This document shows positions 6,932 to 15,340 of a stretch of DNA of 64,000 bases, in pieces. The notes beneath the pieces are model-generated. The model saw nothing but the letters and a program-made list of their open reading frames with translations, did not search any database and was not told where the DNA came from. The position numbers and the translations under genes are program-made. The first letter of the stretch is position 1, and each line of letters begins with the position of its first letter. The DNA lies in NCBI RefSeq assembly GCF_003112515.1, contig NZ_BEVZ01000005.1:186001-250000 (forward strand), in the 5' to 3' direction. This stretch comes from Streptomyces fragilis. GTDB taxonomy: Bacteria > Actinomycetota > Actinomycetes > Streptomycetales > Streptomycetaceae.

Positions 6932-9723
6932 CCCCGCGAGCCCCCTTCGCCGGCGCGCGCCTCACGGGTGTCCGCGGGTGCGGCCCCCGCGGGCTTCGCG
7001 TTCGCGGGTACGGCGTCCTTGGACTCGGCGTCCGCGGGTGCGGCGTCCCTCCGCTCTGCATCCGTGGGCTCCGCGTTCGCGGGCTCGACGTCGGCGGGCT
7101 CGGCGTTCCTCGGCTCCCCGTCCGCGGGCTCCGCGTCGGCGGGTACGGCGTCCCTCCGCTCTGCATCCGTGGGCTCCGCGTTCGCGGGCTCGACGTCGGC
7201 GGGCTCGGCGTTCCTCCGTTCCGCGTCCGCGGGCTCCGCGTCCGGGGGCTCAACGTCGGCGCGTACGGCGTCCCTCGGCTCCGCGTCGGCGGGTACGGCG
7301 TCCCTGGGTTCGGTGGTCACGGGCTCGGCACCTACCGGCTTCGCGTCCGCGGGCTCGGGGGCCGCGTGCTCGGCGGGTGGGGACTCGGGCCAGCGCTGGG
7401 TGGTGGCGGTGTCCGAGGGCCCGGTGCCGGTGGTCGCGGCGTCGGCGGGCTCGGGCCAGAGCTGCTCGGGTCCGGTGGCCGCGGGCGCGGCGTCCTCGGG
7501 CTCGGCCGGCGCGGGCCCGGTGGCGCCCGGGAGCGGGGCGGCGGAGACCGCCGCGGGACGGGTGTCGTCGAGTGGGGGCAGGGTCAGGGTGGCGGGGGAG
7601 TCGGAAGCCCAGCTCGGGCGGCGCCCGGTCCGCGACGGCACGTGCTCCTGGGCGGAACCGGCGCCGGCCACGGACGGCGCCGCGGCCACCTGGGAGGGCG
7701 TCGACGGCCCCACCCCCACGGAGGCCGGGACCTGCGTCGGCATCGGACGGGCGTGCGCACCCGCCGCCACCGGCGGACGGACACCGGACCACACGGGCGT
7801 GCCGTGCGGCGGCGTGATCCGGGACGCGCCTCCCCCGGGGACCGCAGCCCGCGCCGGGACCTGCCCCACGGCCGCCCGCCCCCGACGCTCCGCCCGCAGC
7901 GTGAGGCGCCACACGATGATCGGCGTCGCGGTGATCAGCAGGGCCAGGGAGGCCCAGACCACCATCGCCGGATGCGCGTGCCCCTGCCAGAACCCGGCCC
8001 CGATCGCACCGCCGAAGACCGCGATGAAGAAGAGGTGGATCCGGAAGGTCCCGAGGAGTGTGTCGGGGCTCGCCGAGTCGCCCTTGGGGGTCACCACGAA
8101 CCGGCTCCTGCGCCGCAGCACCGCGTCCAGCAGCGACCGTGCGTAGACCGGCGCCGACAGCGCGGACATCACCATGCCCGCGACCCCGCCCGACCCCTCC
8201 GGCTCGTGCGGCGAGACGTTGTGCCGCCGGTTCCACACGTACAGCCCGATCTGCAGCGCCGACGCGTTGCCGTACAGCATCAGCCAGACCACCGGGTCGA
8301 TGTCGACGCCCGAGGCGCCCAGGCCCATGAAGAGCGCGCAGCTCAGCGCCGCGAGGATCCAGTTCAGCGCGGAGATCGGATAGAAGATGATCATCATCGT
8401 GTAGTTGAGGAGCTTGCCCGGCGGCAGGGACCAGAAGCCCTTCGCGTACTGCTTGAGGATCGTCTCGTAGGTGCCCCGGGACCACCGCAGCTGCTGGGTG
8501 AAGAAGTCGGTCCAGGAGTTCGGCCCCTCGCCGACCGCCAGCACGTCCGGCGTGTACACCGATCTCCACCTGCGGCCGGTGGCCGGATTGCGGTGGCGGT
8601 GGATCTCGAAGCCGGTCGCCATGTCCTCGGTGATCGAGTCGTACAGTCCGCCGATCTGCCGCAGCGCGGAGATCCGCACCGCGTTGGACGTGCCGACGAA
8701 CATCGGCGCGCCGTACCGGTTGCCGGCCCGCTGGATCAGGGCGTGGAAGAGGAACTGCTGCGACTCGGCGGCCTTGGTCACGAAGGTGTCGTAGTTGCCG
8801 TACACCTGCGGGCCGATGACGAAGCCGACGTCCGGGTCGCGGAAGAAGCCCAGCATCCGCTCCAGGTAGTTCGGCAGCGGCACGTGGTCGGTGTCGACGG
8901 AGGCGAAGAAGTCGTAACCGTCGCCGTGCGCGTCCAGCCACGCGTTGTAGTTGCCGTGCTTGGTCCTCGCGCGGTGCGGGCCCTTCGCCTGGTTCCACCT
9001 CTCGACGCCCTTGCGGGAGAAGTGACGCACGCCGAGCCGGGCGCACACCGCCTTGACCTCCGGGTCGTCGCCCTCGTCGAGCAGCCAGACGTGCATCACG
9101 CCCCGGTGGCGGATGCGCACGGCCGCCTCCAGGGTCTTCGTCACCATCGCCAGCGGCTCCTTGCCCGGCACGAACGAGGTGAGGAACGCGACGCGCGTCC
9201 CCGTCTGCGGCACCACCGGCACGGGATCCCGGGCGACGAGGGTGGCGTGCGCGTTGGAGAGCACGTTGGCGCAGCGGAAGAGCTCGATCAGCCCGATCGA
9301 CACCAGCATCACGACGTCCAGCGCCGGCAGGAGGTCGAACGTCGGGTAGTCGCGCCGCGTCCAGTGCGCGGGCTGGAGCAGCCAGACGAGCAGCCCCACC
9401 GACAGGAGCGGGGCCGCGACCAGCATCAACGACACCCGGATGCGGTGCGGCTCCTGCGAGAGCAGCGAGCGGTAGCGGACCGTGTACGGCCGGGACGGGT
9501 CGGGGCGGGTGAGCGGCCCCGCGAGCCGGCTGTAGTGCTCGTAGTCGTAGGCCGGCAGGTTCCGCCGCAGCCGGCGGAAGACGCCGGTGGTGGTGGTCGT
9601 GCCGGCCGGCGGAGTGTGGCCGGCGGCCGCCGGCCCGTGGTGCGGCGGTGCCGCCGTTCTGTTCAGCGGCGTGGTCGTGGACGCGCCGAAGTCCTGCGCG
9701 GCGCCTGTCGGCGTCGACGTCAT
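6928..9723 (-). CDS. cslA: CslA cellulose-synthase-like glycosyltransferase (GT2) with long repetitive C-terminal tail
   Basis: This 931-aa membrane glycosyltransferase makes a beta-glucan at the hyphal tip. Catalytic motifs are intact: DEGDD (216-220), VDTDH (DxD, 277-279), TED (365-367) and QQLRW (410-414), with hydrophobic helices on both sides (about 97-117, 133-150, 435-480, 540-605). From about residue 610 to 931 comes an unusual Pro/Ala/Glu/Asp-rich tail with a near-perfect DNA duplication; CslA proteins normally end soon after the last helix. The start at ATG 9723 has a GGGGGGA ribosome binding site; an upstream in-frame start gives only basic filler. It is first in an operon with glxA. 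Confidence 0.93.
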   Translation of the reverse strand: MTSTPTGAAQDFGASTTTPLNRTAAPPHHGPAAAGHTPPAGTTTTTGVFRRLRRNLPAYDYEHYSRLAGPLTRPDPSRPYTVRYRSLLSQEPHRIRVSLMLVAAPLLSVGLLVWLLQPAHWTRRDYPTFDLLPALDVVMLVSIGLIELFRCANVLSNAHATLVARDPVPVVPQTGTRVAFLTSFVPGKEPLAMVTKTLEAAVRIRHRGVMHVWLLDEGDDPEVKAVCARLGVRHFSRKGVERWNQAKGPHRARTKHGNYNAWLDAHGDGYDFFASVDTDHVPLPNYLERMLGFFRDPDVGFVIGPQVYGNYDTFVTKAAESQQFLFHALIQRAGNRYGAPMFVGTSNAVRISALRQIGGLYDSITEDMATGFEIHRHRNPATGRRWRSVYTPDVLAVGEGPNSWTDFFTQQLRWSRGTYETILKQYAKGFWSLPPGKLLNYTMMIIFYPISALNWILAALSCALFMGLGASGVDIDPVVWLMLYGNASALQIGLYVWNRRHNVSPHEPEGSGGVAGMVMSALSAPVYARSLLDAVLRRRSRFVVTPKGDSASPDTLLGTFRIHLFFIAVFGGAIGAGFWQGHAHPAMVVWASLALLITATPIIVWRLTLRAERRGRAAVGQVPARAAVPGGGASRITPPHGTPVWSGVRPPVAAGAHARPMPTQVPASVGVGPSTPSQVAAAPSVAGAGSAQEHVPSRTGRRPSWASDSPATLTLPPLDDTRPAAVSAAPLPGATGPAPAEPEDAAPAATGPEQLWPEPADAATTGTGPSDTATTQRWPESPPAEHAAPEPADAKPVGAEPVTTEPRDAVPADAEPRDAVRADVEPPDAEPADAERRNAEPADVEPANAEPTDAERRDAVPADAEPADGEPRNAEPADVEPANAEPTDAERRDAAPADAESKDAVPANAKPAGAAPADTREARAGEGGSRG
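7036..7215 (-). repeat. In-frame 75-bp duplication (105-bp spacing) inside the cslA tail
   Basis: Bases 7036-7110 recur at 7141-7215 with one mismatch (position 5). The spacing of 105 bp is a multiple of three, so the reading frame is kept and 35 residues are repeated. The surrounding DNA is made of smaller degenerate units (GGCTC/CGCGTC...) encoding EPADAEP-like steps. Confidence 0.9.
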
Positions 9724-10131
9724 GAAGTCATCCCCCCGCACGCGCACGGCGGTGCCGCGACGCGTGTCCGTTGCGTTGTCGTACGTCCCCCTGGCCGGCT
9801 GCTGTGACGCCCCCCGGCGTCTTCGTCCGGTACGGGGCCCCACCCCCGTCCGCGCGGCGGCAACCGGACGCCGCGCTCCCCCGAACCGCCGCGTGCCCGC
9901 GGCGACTTGTGTCCAAGAGTTCTACGGCTTTCCGCATGATCGCAAGACGCGAAACGCGGTCTTAACCGGTCATACGAGCCTAATGGGGCGGTCAGGGGTG
10001 AGGGTGGGGCAAGTGGGGTGTGCGCGCGCCCCCTCGTGCCGCCGTGCTCCCCGGACGCTCCGGGCGTCCCCGGACATTTCGCACGGGTGCGGGCACAGCA
10101 AAAGGCCCCCGCTTGCGCGAGGGCCTCGTCG
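9724..10131. promoter_or_regulatory. Upstream region of cslA-glxA
   Basis: There is no credible gene in these 408 bases. An AT-richer patch at 9910-9985 carries an imperfect inverted repeat (AAGACGCG...CGCGGTCTT, 9943-9962) and is the likeliest place for the cslA promoter. The part near 10100 is the tRNA-Lys terminator, annotated separately. Confidence 0.4.
10103..10126 (-). terminator. Rho-independent terminator of tRNA-Lys
   Basis: On the minus strand a hairpin of AGGCCC/GGGCCT plus GCG pairs with a TTGC-complement loop and is followed by TTTTGC. It lies directly downstream of the tRNA-Lys gene. Confidence 0.75.
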
Positions 10132-10205
10132 TGCGCCGCCAGGGACTCGAACCCCGGACCCGCTGATTAAGAGTCAGCTGCTCTAACCAACTGAGCTAGC
10201 GGCGC
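10132..10205 (-). tRNA. tRNA-Lys (anticodon CTT), copy 1
   Basis: All four arms pair: acceptor GCGCCGC/GCGGCGC, D arm GCTC/GAGC, anticodon stem GCTGA/TCAGC with loop CTCTTAA (CTT anticodon), and T arm CGGGG/CCCTG with TTCGAGT loop. The discriminator is A and no CCA is encoded. The 74 bases are identical to the copies at 15129 and 22073. Confidence 0.97.
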
Positions 10206-10360
10206 CTGCTGACAGAGAAAACTCTACCCCACCTGGCGGGGTGCTCCCGACCACCCCACCTGCCTCTTTCGTCCCGTGGAGTGGGCGCGTACATCATTCG
10301 GACCGTCAACATGCGGTCCACGCCCGGGGTTGCGAGACTGGCGAACGTACACAAGGGCGG

Positions 10361-10378
10361 ACATTTCCTACGAAATGT
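10361..10378. promoter_or_regulatory. Inverted repeat just upstream of the NlpC/P60 gene
   Basis: ACATTTC (10361-10367) and GAAATGT (10372-10378) form a perfect 7-bp palindrome with a CTAC centre, 12 bases before the ATG and touching the ribosome binding site GAGGCAG. It is AT-rich in a GC-rich neighbourhood. It could be an operator or an RNA hairpin controlling translation. Confidence 0.5.
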
Positions 10379-10390
10379 GAGGCAGATCGC

Positions 10391-12412
10391 ATGACTGAGC
10401 CGGCCTTCGAGGAGTTCGACCCCGCCGGAGAATGCGACTGCGCCGGCTGCGTCCACTGGCGGCGGGCGATGCCGGGCGCCGCGGGGGGAGCGTCGGGCGC
10501 CGCGCGACACCCGGCGGGGGCGGCGCGGGTCGTCACGGTCACCGCGGCGGCGGCCACGGCCATGACCGCGGCCCCGGTGACCGCCGAGGCCGTCGCCCCG
10601 GCTGTCGACCAGGGGGCGCCCGTGGCGGCTGCCATGGAGGGCCCGGGCGGTTCCGCTGCCCAGGAGGCGGGAGCCACCGAGGCGGTGGCGGAGGCCGCGA
10701 CCGGGTACGGGGTCGCGCCGGGGATGACCGCGGCGGTGGGCGCGGAGCAGTCCGCGGACGGGCCGGGGCAGCGGGACGGCGGGTCGGAGGCCGTCGCGAA
10801 GACCGGCGACGCGGAACGACCGGCTTCGGAGGGCGAAGCCACCGAGGCCGCGCAGGGCGGCGGTGCGTCAGCGGTGGTCGCGGCGGCGGAGACGGTGCCG
10901 CACGCCCCGGCCGTTCCGGAGGAGGCCCCGCAGGCTGACGGCGACAGCGACGGCGGTGCGACCGCGGTGGTCGCGGATGCGGGGGGCACGTCGCGCGCCC
11001 CGGGTGCTCAGGGCGAAGACCCCCAGGTGGGGGACCTGGCGGGCGGTGGCGCAGCAACGGCGGTCGCGGAGGCGGAGGCGACGCCGCACGCCCCGGGTGC
11101 CGAAGGCGGAGTCCCGCGGGTGGGGGATGCGGCGGGCGGCGGCGGACCGGTGGTGGCCGGGGGCGGTGAGGTCACTCCTCGTGGTCAGGTTCCGCGCGAC
11201 GAGGCCGCCGGCGCGACCGGGGCGACCGGGGCCACGCCGGCCTCCGAAGTGCGGGAGGAGGAGGTCGCGCAGGCCGTGGCACGGGAGGGCGGCGGCGTCC
11301 GGCCCCCGAGCGGGCAGGGAGCGGTGGCGCGGACCGGGAGCGCGGGCGTACGGGCGGTGGCGGCTCCGCGGAGCGGGGGAGTACGGGTCGCGCCCGCGCG
11401 GGAGGAGGGGGCACCCTCGGCGGGCGCGCGGGACCGGGCGGTCCTGCGGCCGGCCTCGCGCGGGGAGATCATCGAACGGGCCCGGCGGTGGACCGAGGCC
11501 GGCGTCCCGTACGACATGGAACGCACCTGGGCCGACGGCTACCGCCAGGACTGCTCCGGCTTCGTGTCGATGGCCTGGGACCTCCCCGGCAACGCCTGGA
11601 CCGGCAACCTCGAGGACTACGCCGTGCGGATCTCCCAGGAGGAGCTCAGCCCCGGCGACATCCTGCTGCACCACGACTCCGCCGACCCGGAGACCGGCTC
11701 CCACGTCGTCATCTTCGGCGGCTGGACCGACTACACCCACACCCGTTACGTCGCCTACGAGCAGACCCGTCCGCACGCCGTGCGCCGGGTGCTCGACTAC
11801 CCGTACCCGGTCGACGGCGACCGTTACGTCCCGTACCGCTACCGGGCGCTCGCCCCCGGCGAGGGCTCCGGCGGCGACTCGGGCGAGGAGGCCGCCTTCC
11901 CGGGCCGCGCCTCCTTCGGCCCCGGTGCCACCAACGCGCACGTCACCCGCCTGGGCCGGATGCTCGTCGAACGCGGCGGTGCCCGGTTCTACGCCGACGG
12001 TCCCGGCGCCCGCTGGGGCGACGCCGACCGCAGGGCGGTCCAGGCGTTCCAGCGCGCCCAGGGCTGGGTGGGCAAGGCGGCCGACGGGCTCCCGGGGCCC
12101 CAGACCTGGCGGCTGCTGGTCACCGGGCGCGGCCGTGACATCCCACCGGCGGGGACGCCCTCCTCGCACGGCGTCACCGGCTATCCCGGCCGGGCCGCGT
12201 TCCGTCCGGGGGCGAGGAACGCCTACGTCACGCAGCTGGGGCAGCAGCTGGTGAAGAAGGGGTACGGCCGCCACTACACCGACGGCCCGGGCCCCGAGTG
12301 GACGGACGCCGACCGCAGGGCGGTCCAGGCGTTCCAGCGCGCCCAGGGCTGGCGCGGCGGCGCGGCCGACGGCTACCCCGGCCCGGAAACCTGGCGCCGG
12401 CTCTTCTCCTGA
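10391..12412 (+). CDS. NlpC/P60-like cell-wall protein with two C-terminal wall-binding repeats
   Basis: This 673-aa protein starts with a Cys motif (ECDCAGC, near residues 13-19) and a hydrophobic Ala/Val stretch. An Ala/Gly/Glu-rich low-complexity region follows to about residue 350, including three imperfect roughly 40-residue repeats (about 156-255, each with a HAP/RAP-type step and GGG). Next is an NlpC/P60-type peptidase fold: catalytic Cys in QDCSGFVSMAW and His in GSHVVIFGGW. Two tandem peptidoglycan-binding-like domains follow (each with YADGPG/YTDGPG, ADRRAVQAFQRAQGW, PGPxTWRxL). It sits between cslA and the SPFH gene as in S. coelicolor, so it probably remodels wall where glucan emerges. 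Confidence 0.8.
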   Translation: MTEPAFEEFDPAGECDCAGCVHWRRAMPGAAGGASGAARHPAGAARVVTVTAAAATAMTAAPVTAEAVAPAVDQGAPVAAAMEGPGGSAAQEAGATEAVAEAATGYGVAPGMTAAVGAEQSADGPGQRDGGSEAVAKTGDAERPASEGEATEAAQGGGASAVVAAAETVPHAPAVPEEAPQADGDSDGGATAVVADAGGTSRAPGAQGEDPQVGDLAGGGAATAVAEAEATPHAPGAEGGVPRVGDAAGGGGPVVAGGGEVTPRGQVPRDEAAGATGATGATPASEVREEEVAQAVAREGGGVRPPSGQGAVARTGSAGVRAVAAPRSGGVRVAPAREEGAPSAGARDRAVLRPASRGEIIERARRWTEAGVPYDMERTWADGYRQDCSGFVSMAWDLPGNAWTGNLEDYAVRISQEELSPGDILLHHDSADPETGSHVVIFGGWTDYTHTRYVAYEQTRPHAVRRVLDYPYPVDGDRYVPYRYRALAPGEGSGGDSGEEAAFPGRASFGPGATNAHVTRLGRMLVERGGARFYADGPGARWGDADRRAVQAFQRAQGWVGKAADGLPGPQTWRLLVTGRGRDIPPAGTPSSHGVTGYPGRAAFRPGARNAYVTQLGQQLVKKGYGRHYTDGPGPEWTDADRRAVQAFQRAQGWRGGAADGYPGPETWRRLFS

Positions 12413-12446
12413 CCCACCGAAACGACGAAGCGACACGCACCGGCGC

Positions 12447-12707
12447 GACGGCACGGACACGACGCACACGGGCCTGACGGCACGGGCACGACGCGCACGG
12501 GCCTGACGGCACGGACACGACGCACACGGGCCTGACGGCACGGACACGACGCACACGGGCCTGACGGCACGGACACGACGCACACGGGCCTGACGGCACG
12601 GACACGACGCACACGGGCCTGACGGCACGGGCACGACGCGCACGGGCCTGACGGCACGGGCACGACACGCACCGGCCTGACGGCACGGGCACGACACGCA
12701 CGGGCAC
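12447..12707 (+). repeat. 29-bp intergenic tandem array, nine units
   Basis: Units start at 12447, 12476, 12505, 12534, 12563, 12592, 12621, 12650 and 12679, exactly 29 bases apart. Each unit begins GACGGCACGG and ends CACGGGCCT; units differ at one to four positions. Degenerate half-units continue to about 12770. Nothing else is seen in the 365-bp gap before the SPFH gene. 29 is not a multiple of three, so this is not a coding repeat. Confidence 0.95.
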
Positions 12708-12777
12708 GACACGCACCGGCACGGCAACACCGGCACGACGGCACCAGCACGACAGCACCGGAACGAGGGCGACTGGC

Positions 12778-14220
12778 ATGACAGCGACGACCGACGAGAT
12801 CCCGGCCGCGGGACCCGACCCCGAGCCCGCCGCCGGGCCCGCCACCCCCGGCGGGCCCCCGCCCCTCCCCGCGGCGGCGCCCCCCGCACCCTCCCCACCC
12901 GCGATCCCCGCAGCCGCACAGGCCACGGCACCGGTGGCACCGGCACAGGCACCGGTCACGACACCCGCCCCCGCACCCGCGACCACCACCACCGTCGTGG
13001 CCGCCGCACTGCCCGCCGCCCACCCCGCGCCGGTGGCCGCCCGCCCGCAGGGACGGTTGATCCAGAACGAGGCCACCACCGAGATCCCCGTCCACCTCCT
13101 CTTCCGCGACGACACCACGACCGGGGCGCAGCCCGCCGTGGTCGCCCGCGTGGAGACCACCGGAACCGCCGCGGCCCTCGGGGCGGCCGGTACCGGGGCG
13201 GCCAGCGCCGGAGCGGCGGCCGCGGCGGGCGCCGCCGGAGCCATCGGCCCGCAGCGCCCGCCGCGCCCGGCCCGGCGGCGTCCCGCCCCGCTCCCCGCGG
13301 TGGCCGCCGACGTCGACCCGGCGCTGGAGGAGCGGCCCGGCCGCGCCGTGCCCGGCGCGCTCGGGGTGCTGGCCGGAACGGCAGGGCTGGCCGGCGGGGT
13401 GCTGACCACCTGGTGGGCCGGCGTGGTGCCGCCGGCCGCGCTGGAGGTCGCCGGCCTGCCCGTCGCGGACGCCGGGACGGCCGGGTTCGGTCTCGGCCGG
13501 TGGGCCGCCTGGACCGGGTCCGCCGCCCTCGGCCTGTTCGGCTTCGGCGGCCTGGCGCGCGGCAACACCGGCTGCGCCTGGGTGCTGGGCATGTTCGGCC
13601 GCTACCGCGGCACCGTCCGCCGCACCGGCCTGCTCTGGGTCAACCCGCTGCTGCTGCGCCGCAGGGTCGACGTCCGGCTGCGGCACTGGCGCAGCGAGCC
13701 GTTGTGCGCGAGCGACCCCAACGGGGTGGCGCTGCGGGTGCGGACGCTGGTGGTGTGGCGGGTCAAGGACACCGCCCGGGCGGTGCACGCGGTTGCGGAT
13801 CATGAGGAGTACCTGCGCCGCTGCGTGGAGGCGGCACTGGCCCGGATCCCGGTGGACCCGCCGATGGAGCCGGCCGACGAACGCCCCGGCGAGGACGGGG
13901 ACGAGCCGGGCCTGGAGGAGGCGCTGACCGGTCAGGTCGCCGCCGACGCCAAGGCGGTCGGACTCGAGGTGTTCGCGGTGCGGCCGATCCGCGTCGAGTA
14001 CGCCCCCGAGGTGGCCGCGGTCATGCAGCGGCGGCGGATCGCCGCCCTCGACGCCCGGCAGCGGGCCGGGGTGCTCAGCGCGGTGGTGGACTCCGTCGAG
14101 GACACCGTCAACCGGCTCACCCTGCGCGGGCTGGTGGAGCTCGACGACTACGAGCGCAAGGTCCTGGTGAAGGACCTGACCGTCGCCTTCTGCGCGGGAC
14201 GGGGTGAGGCCGCGCCCTGA
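12778..14220 (+). CDS. SPFH/Band-7 (flotillin-like) membrane protein
   Basis: This 480-aa protein has a Pro/Ala-rich cytoplasmic N-terminus (1-90), a short conserved block (IQNEATTEIPVHLLFRDDT), and a second Ala/Gly linker. Two hydrophobic helices (about 198-220 and 238-258) follow, then an SPFH domain to the C-terminus (NTGCAWVLGMFGRYRGTVR, GLLWVNPLLLRRRVDVRLR, VVWRVKDTARAVHAV). Band-7 proteins form membrane scaffolds that organise assemblies. The location between the NlpC/P60 gene and the LPMO in the csl locus suggests a tip-associated scaffold. The ATG at 12778 follows GAACGAGGGCGACTGGC, a modest ribosome binding site. Confidence 0.85.
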   Translation: MTATTDEIPAAGPDPEPAAGPATPGGPPPLPAAAPPAPSPPAIPAAAQATAPVAPAQAPVTTPAPAPATTTTVVAAALPAAHPAPVAARPQGRLIQNEATTEIPVHLLFRDDTTTGAQPAVVARVETTGTAAALGAAGTGAASAGAAAAAGAAGAIGPQRPPRPARRRPAPLPAVAADVDPALEERPGRAVPGALGVLAGTAGLAGGVLTTWWAGVVPPAALEVAGLPVADAGTAGFGLGRWAAWTGSAALGLFGFGGLARGNTGCAWVLGMFGRYRGTVRRTGLLWVNPLLLRRRVDVRLRHWRSEPLCASDPNGVALRVRTLVVWRVKDTARAVHAVADHEEYLRRCVEAALARIPVDPPMEPADERPGEDGDEPGLEEALTGQVAADAKAVGLEVFAVRPIRVEYAPEVAAVMQRRRIAALDARQRAGVLSAVVDSVEDTVNRLTLRGLVELDDYERKVLVKDLTVAFCAGRGEAAP

Positions 14221-14327
14221 CCGCCGGCCCGGCCCGCCGCCCGGCTCCGGGAGTTGGAGGATCCGCACATTCCGAAAGAGCGGCCGAGATTGGTATGGAC
14301 ATGTCTAGATCACGCTTCTACTTTGAG

Positions 14328-14343
14328 ACTTGGTCTAGACCTT
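14328..14343. promoter_or_regulatory. DasR-responsive element (dre) upstream of the LPMO gene
   Basis: ACTTGGTCTAGACCTT contains the perfect palindrome GGTCTAGACC and matches the DasR consensus A(C/G)TGGTCTAGACCA(C/G)T at 13 of 16 positions. A weaker copy with the same CTAGA core lies 28 bases upstream (about 14297-14314). DasR is the GntR repressor of chitin/GlcNAc genes and is released by glucosamine-6-phosphate. The site is 93 bp before the LPMO start. Confidence 0.8.
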
Positions 14344-14435
14344 CACCGCACCATCAGCTCGATTCAGTTCGATGTTCGATTCAGCTCGGTTCAGCTCGTA
14401 CGGCTCAGGACCCCCCACCCCCAGGGAGCGTCGTC

Positions 14436-15041
14436 ATGCGCAAAACCACGAAGTTGTACGCGGCCTCGGTCGGTCTGGCCACCGTGGGAGCCCTGGTGCT
14501 CTCCACCGGTGGCGCCAGCGGCCACGGCTACACGGACCTGCCCGTCAGCCGGCAGAAGCTCTGTCAGAACGGCACCGTGACGAACTGCGGCTCCATCCAG
14601 TGGGAGCCGCAGAGCGTCGAGGGCCCCAAGGGCTTCCCGGCCGCCGGACCCGCCGACGGAGACATCTGCTCGGCGGGCCACTCCACCTTCAACCAGCTCG
14701 ACCAGCCCAAGACGCCTTCGGGCGCCGCCTGGCCGGCCACCAAGGTCACGTCGGGGCAGAGCTACACCTTCCGGTGGCAGTTCACCGCCCGGCACGCGAC
14801 GACCGACTTCCGCTACTACATCACCAAGCCCGGCTGGAACCAGAGCCACCCGCTGGCCCGGTCGGACCTCAACCTGACGCCGTTCCTCACGGTGCCGTAC
14901 AACAACCAGCAGCCGCCGCAGACGCTCTCGCACAGCGGCACGCTGCCGGGCGGGCTCAGCGGCCGGCACGTGATCGTCGCGGTATGGACGGTCGCCGACA
15001 CCGCGAACGCCTTCTACGCCTGCTCGGACGTCACCTTCTGA
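14436..15041 (+). CDS. lpmP: AA10 lytic polysaccharide monooxygenase (LpmP-like)
   Basis: This 201-aa secreted copper enzyme has a signal peptide ending before HGYTD. His30 becomes the mature N-terminus, and with His120 (FTARHATTDF) it forms the copper-binding histidine brace. The axial aromatic is likely in NAFYACSDVTF. Four cysteines can form two disulfides. AA10 enzymes cleave chitin or cellulose oxidatively; single-domain members like this lack a carbohydrate-binding module. In S. coelicolor the orthologous position holds the LPMO that works with CslA/GlxA. H2O2 from GlxA could be its co-substrate (inference). The upstream dre implies induction by amino sugars. A strong terminator follows. 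Confidence 0.92.
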   Translation: MRKTTKLYAASVGLATVGALVLSTGGASGHGYTDLPVSRQKLCQNGTVTNCGSIQWEPQSVEGPKGFPAAGPADGDICSAGHSTFNQLDQPKTPSGAAWPATKVTSGQSYTFRWQFTARHATTDFRYYITKPGWNQSHPLARSDLNLTPFLTVPYNNQQPPQTLSHSGTLPGGLSGRHVIVAVWTVADTANAFYACSDVTF

Positions 15042-15091
15042 CCGAGGTGACCGGATGACCAGGTGACCCGCCCCGGGTCCCCGTGAACACC

Positions 15092-15123
15092 GAAGGGCCC
15101 CTCGCCGAGGCGAGGGGCCCTTC
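15092..15123. terminator. Strong bidirectional terminator (LPMO / tRNA-Lys)
   Basis: A 13-bp perfect stem (15092-15104 with 15111-15123) with a 6-base loop is followed on the plus strand by TTCT. It lies between the LPMO gene and the convergent tRNA-Lys. Confidence 0.85.
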
Positions 15124-15128
15124 TTCTG

Positions 15129-15202
15129 TGCGCCGCCAGGGACTCGAACCCCGGACCCGCTGATTAAGAGTCAGCTGCTCTAACCAACTGAGCTAGCGGC
15201 GC
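15129..15202 (-). tRNA. tRNA-Lys (anticodon CTT), copy 2
   Basis: This copy has the same 74 bases as copies 1 and 3, with the full cloverleaf, CTT anticodon and discriminator A. It is convergent with the LPMO gene and separated from it by a terminator. Confidence 0.97.
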
Positions 15203-15340
15203 GTGACTCCCGCCGTCCGCTTCCGCGGCCGGCGACGAAGAAAATACTACCTGGTCCTCCGGGGTGCTCCTGACCAATTTCCGCCGGTCGTGATCCGATC
15301 ACGCTCGATCACACGCCGATCACACGCCGCTCGTACCCGA

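Noticed and set aside
5156..9807. Very long plus-strand frames (nearly 1000 codons) opposite glxA and cslA
   Set aside because: They are antisense shadows of two clearly identified enzymes and have repetitive Ser/Ala/Arg/Gly composition without domains.
12447..12707. Possible CRISPR array because of regular 29-bp repeats
   Set aside because: Units are directly adjacent with no unique spacers, and no cas genes are nearby; the Cas4-like nuclease at 30 kb belongs to a different operon.
12373..14268. A long minus-strand frame across the tandem repeat and the SPFH gene
   Set aside because: Its periodic Arg/Val/Cys composition comes from the 29-bp repeats, and the SPFH gene on the other strand is well supported.
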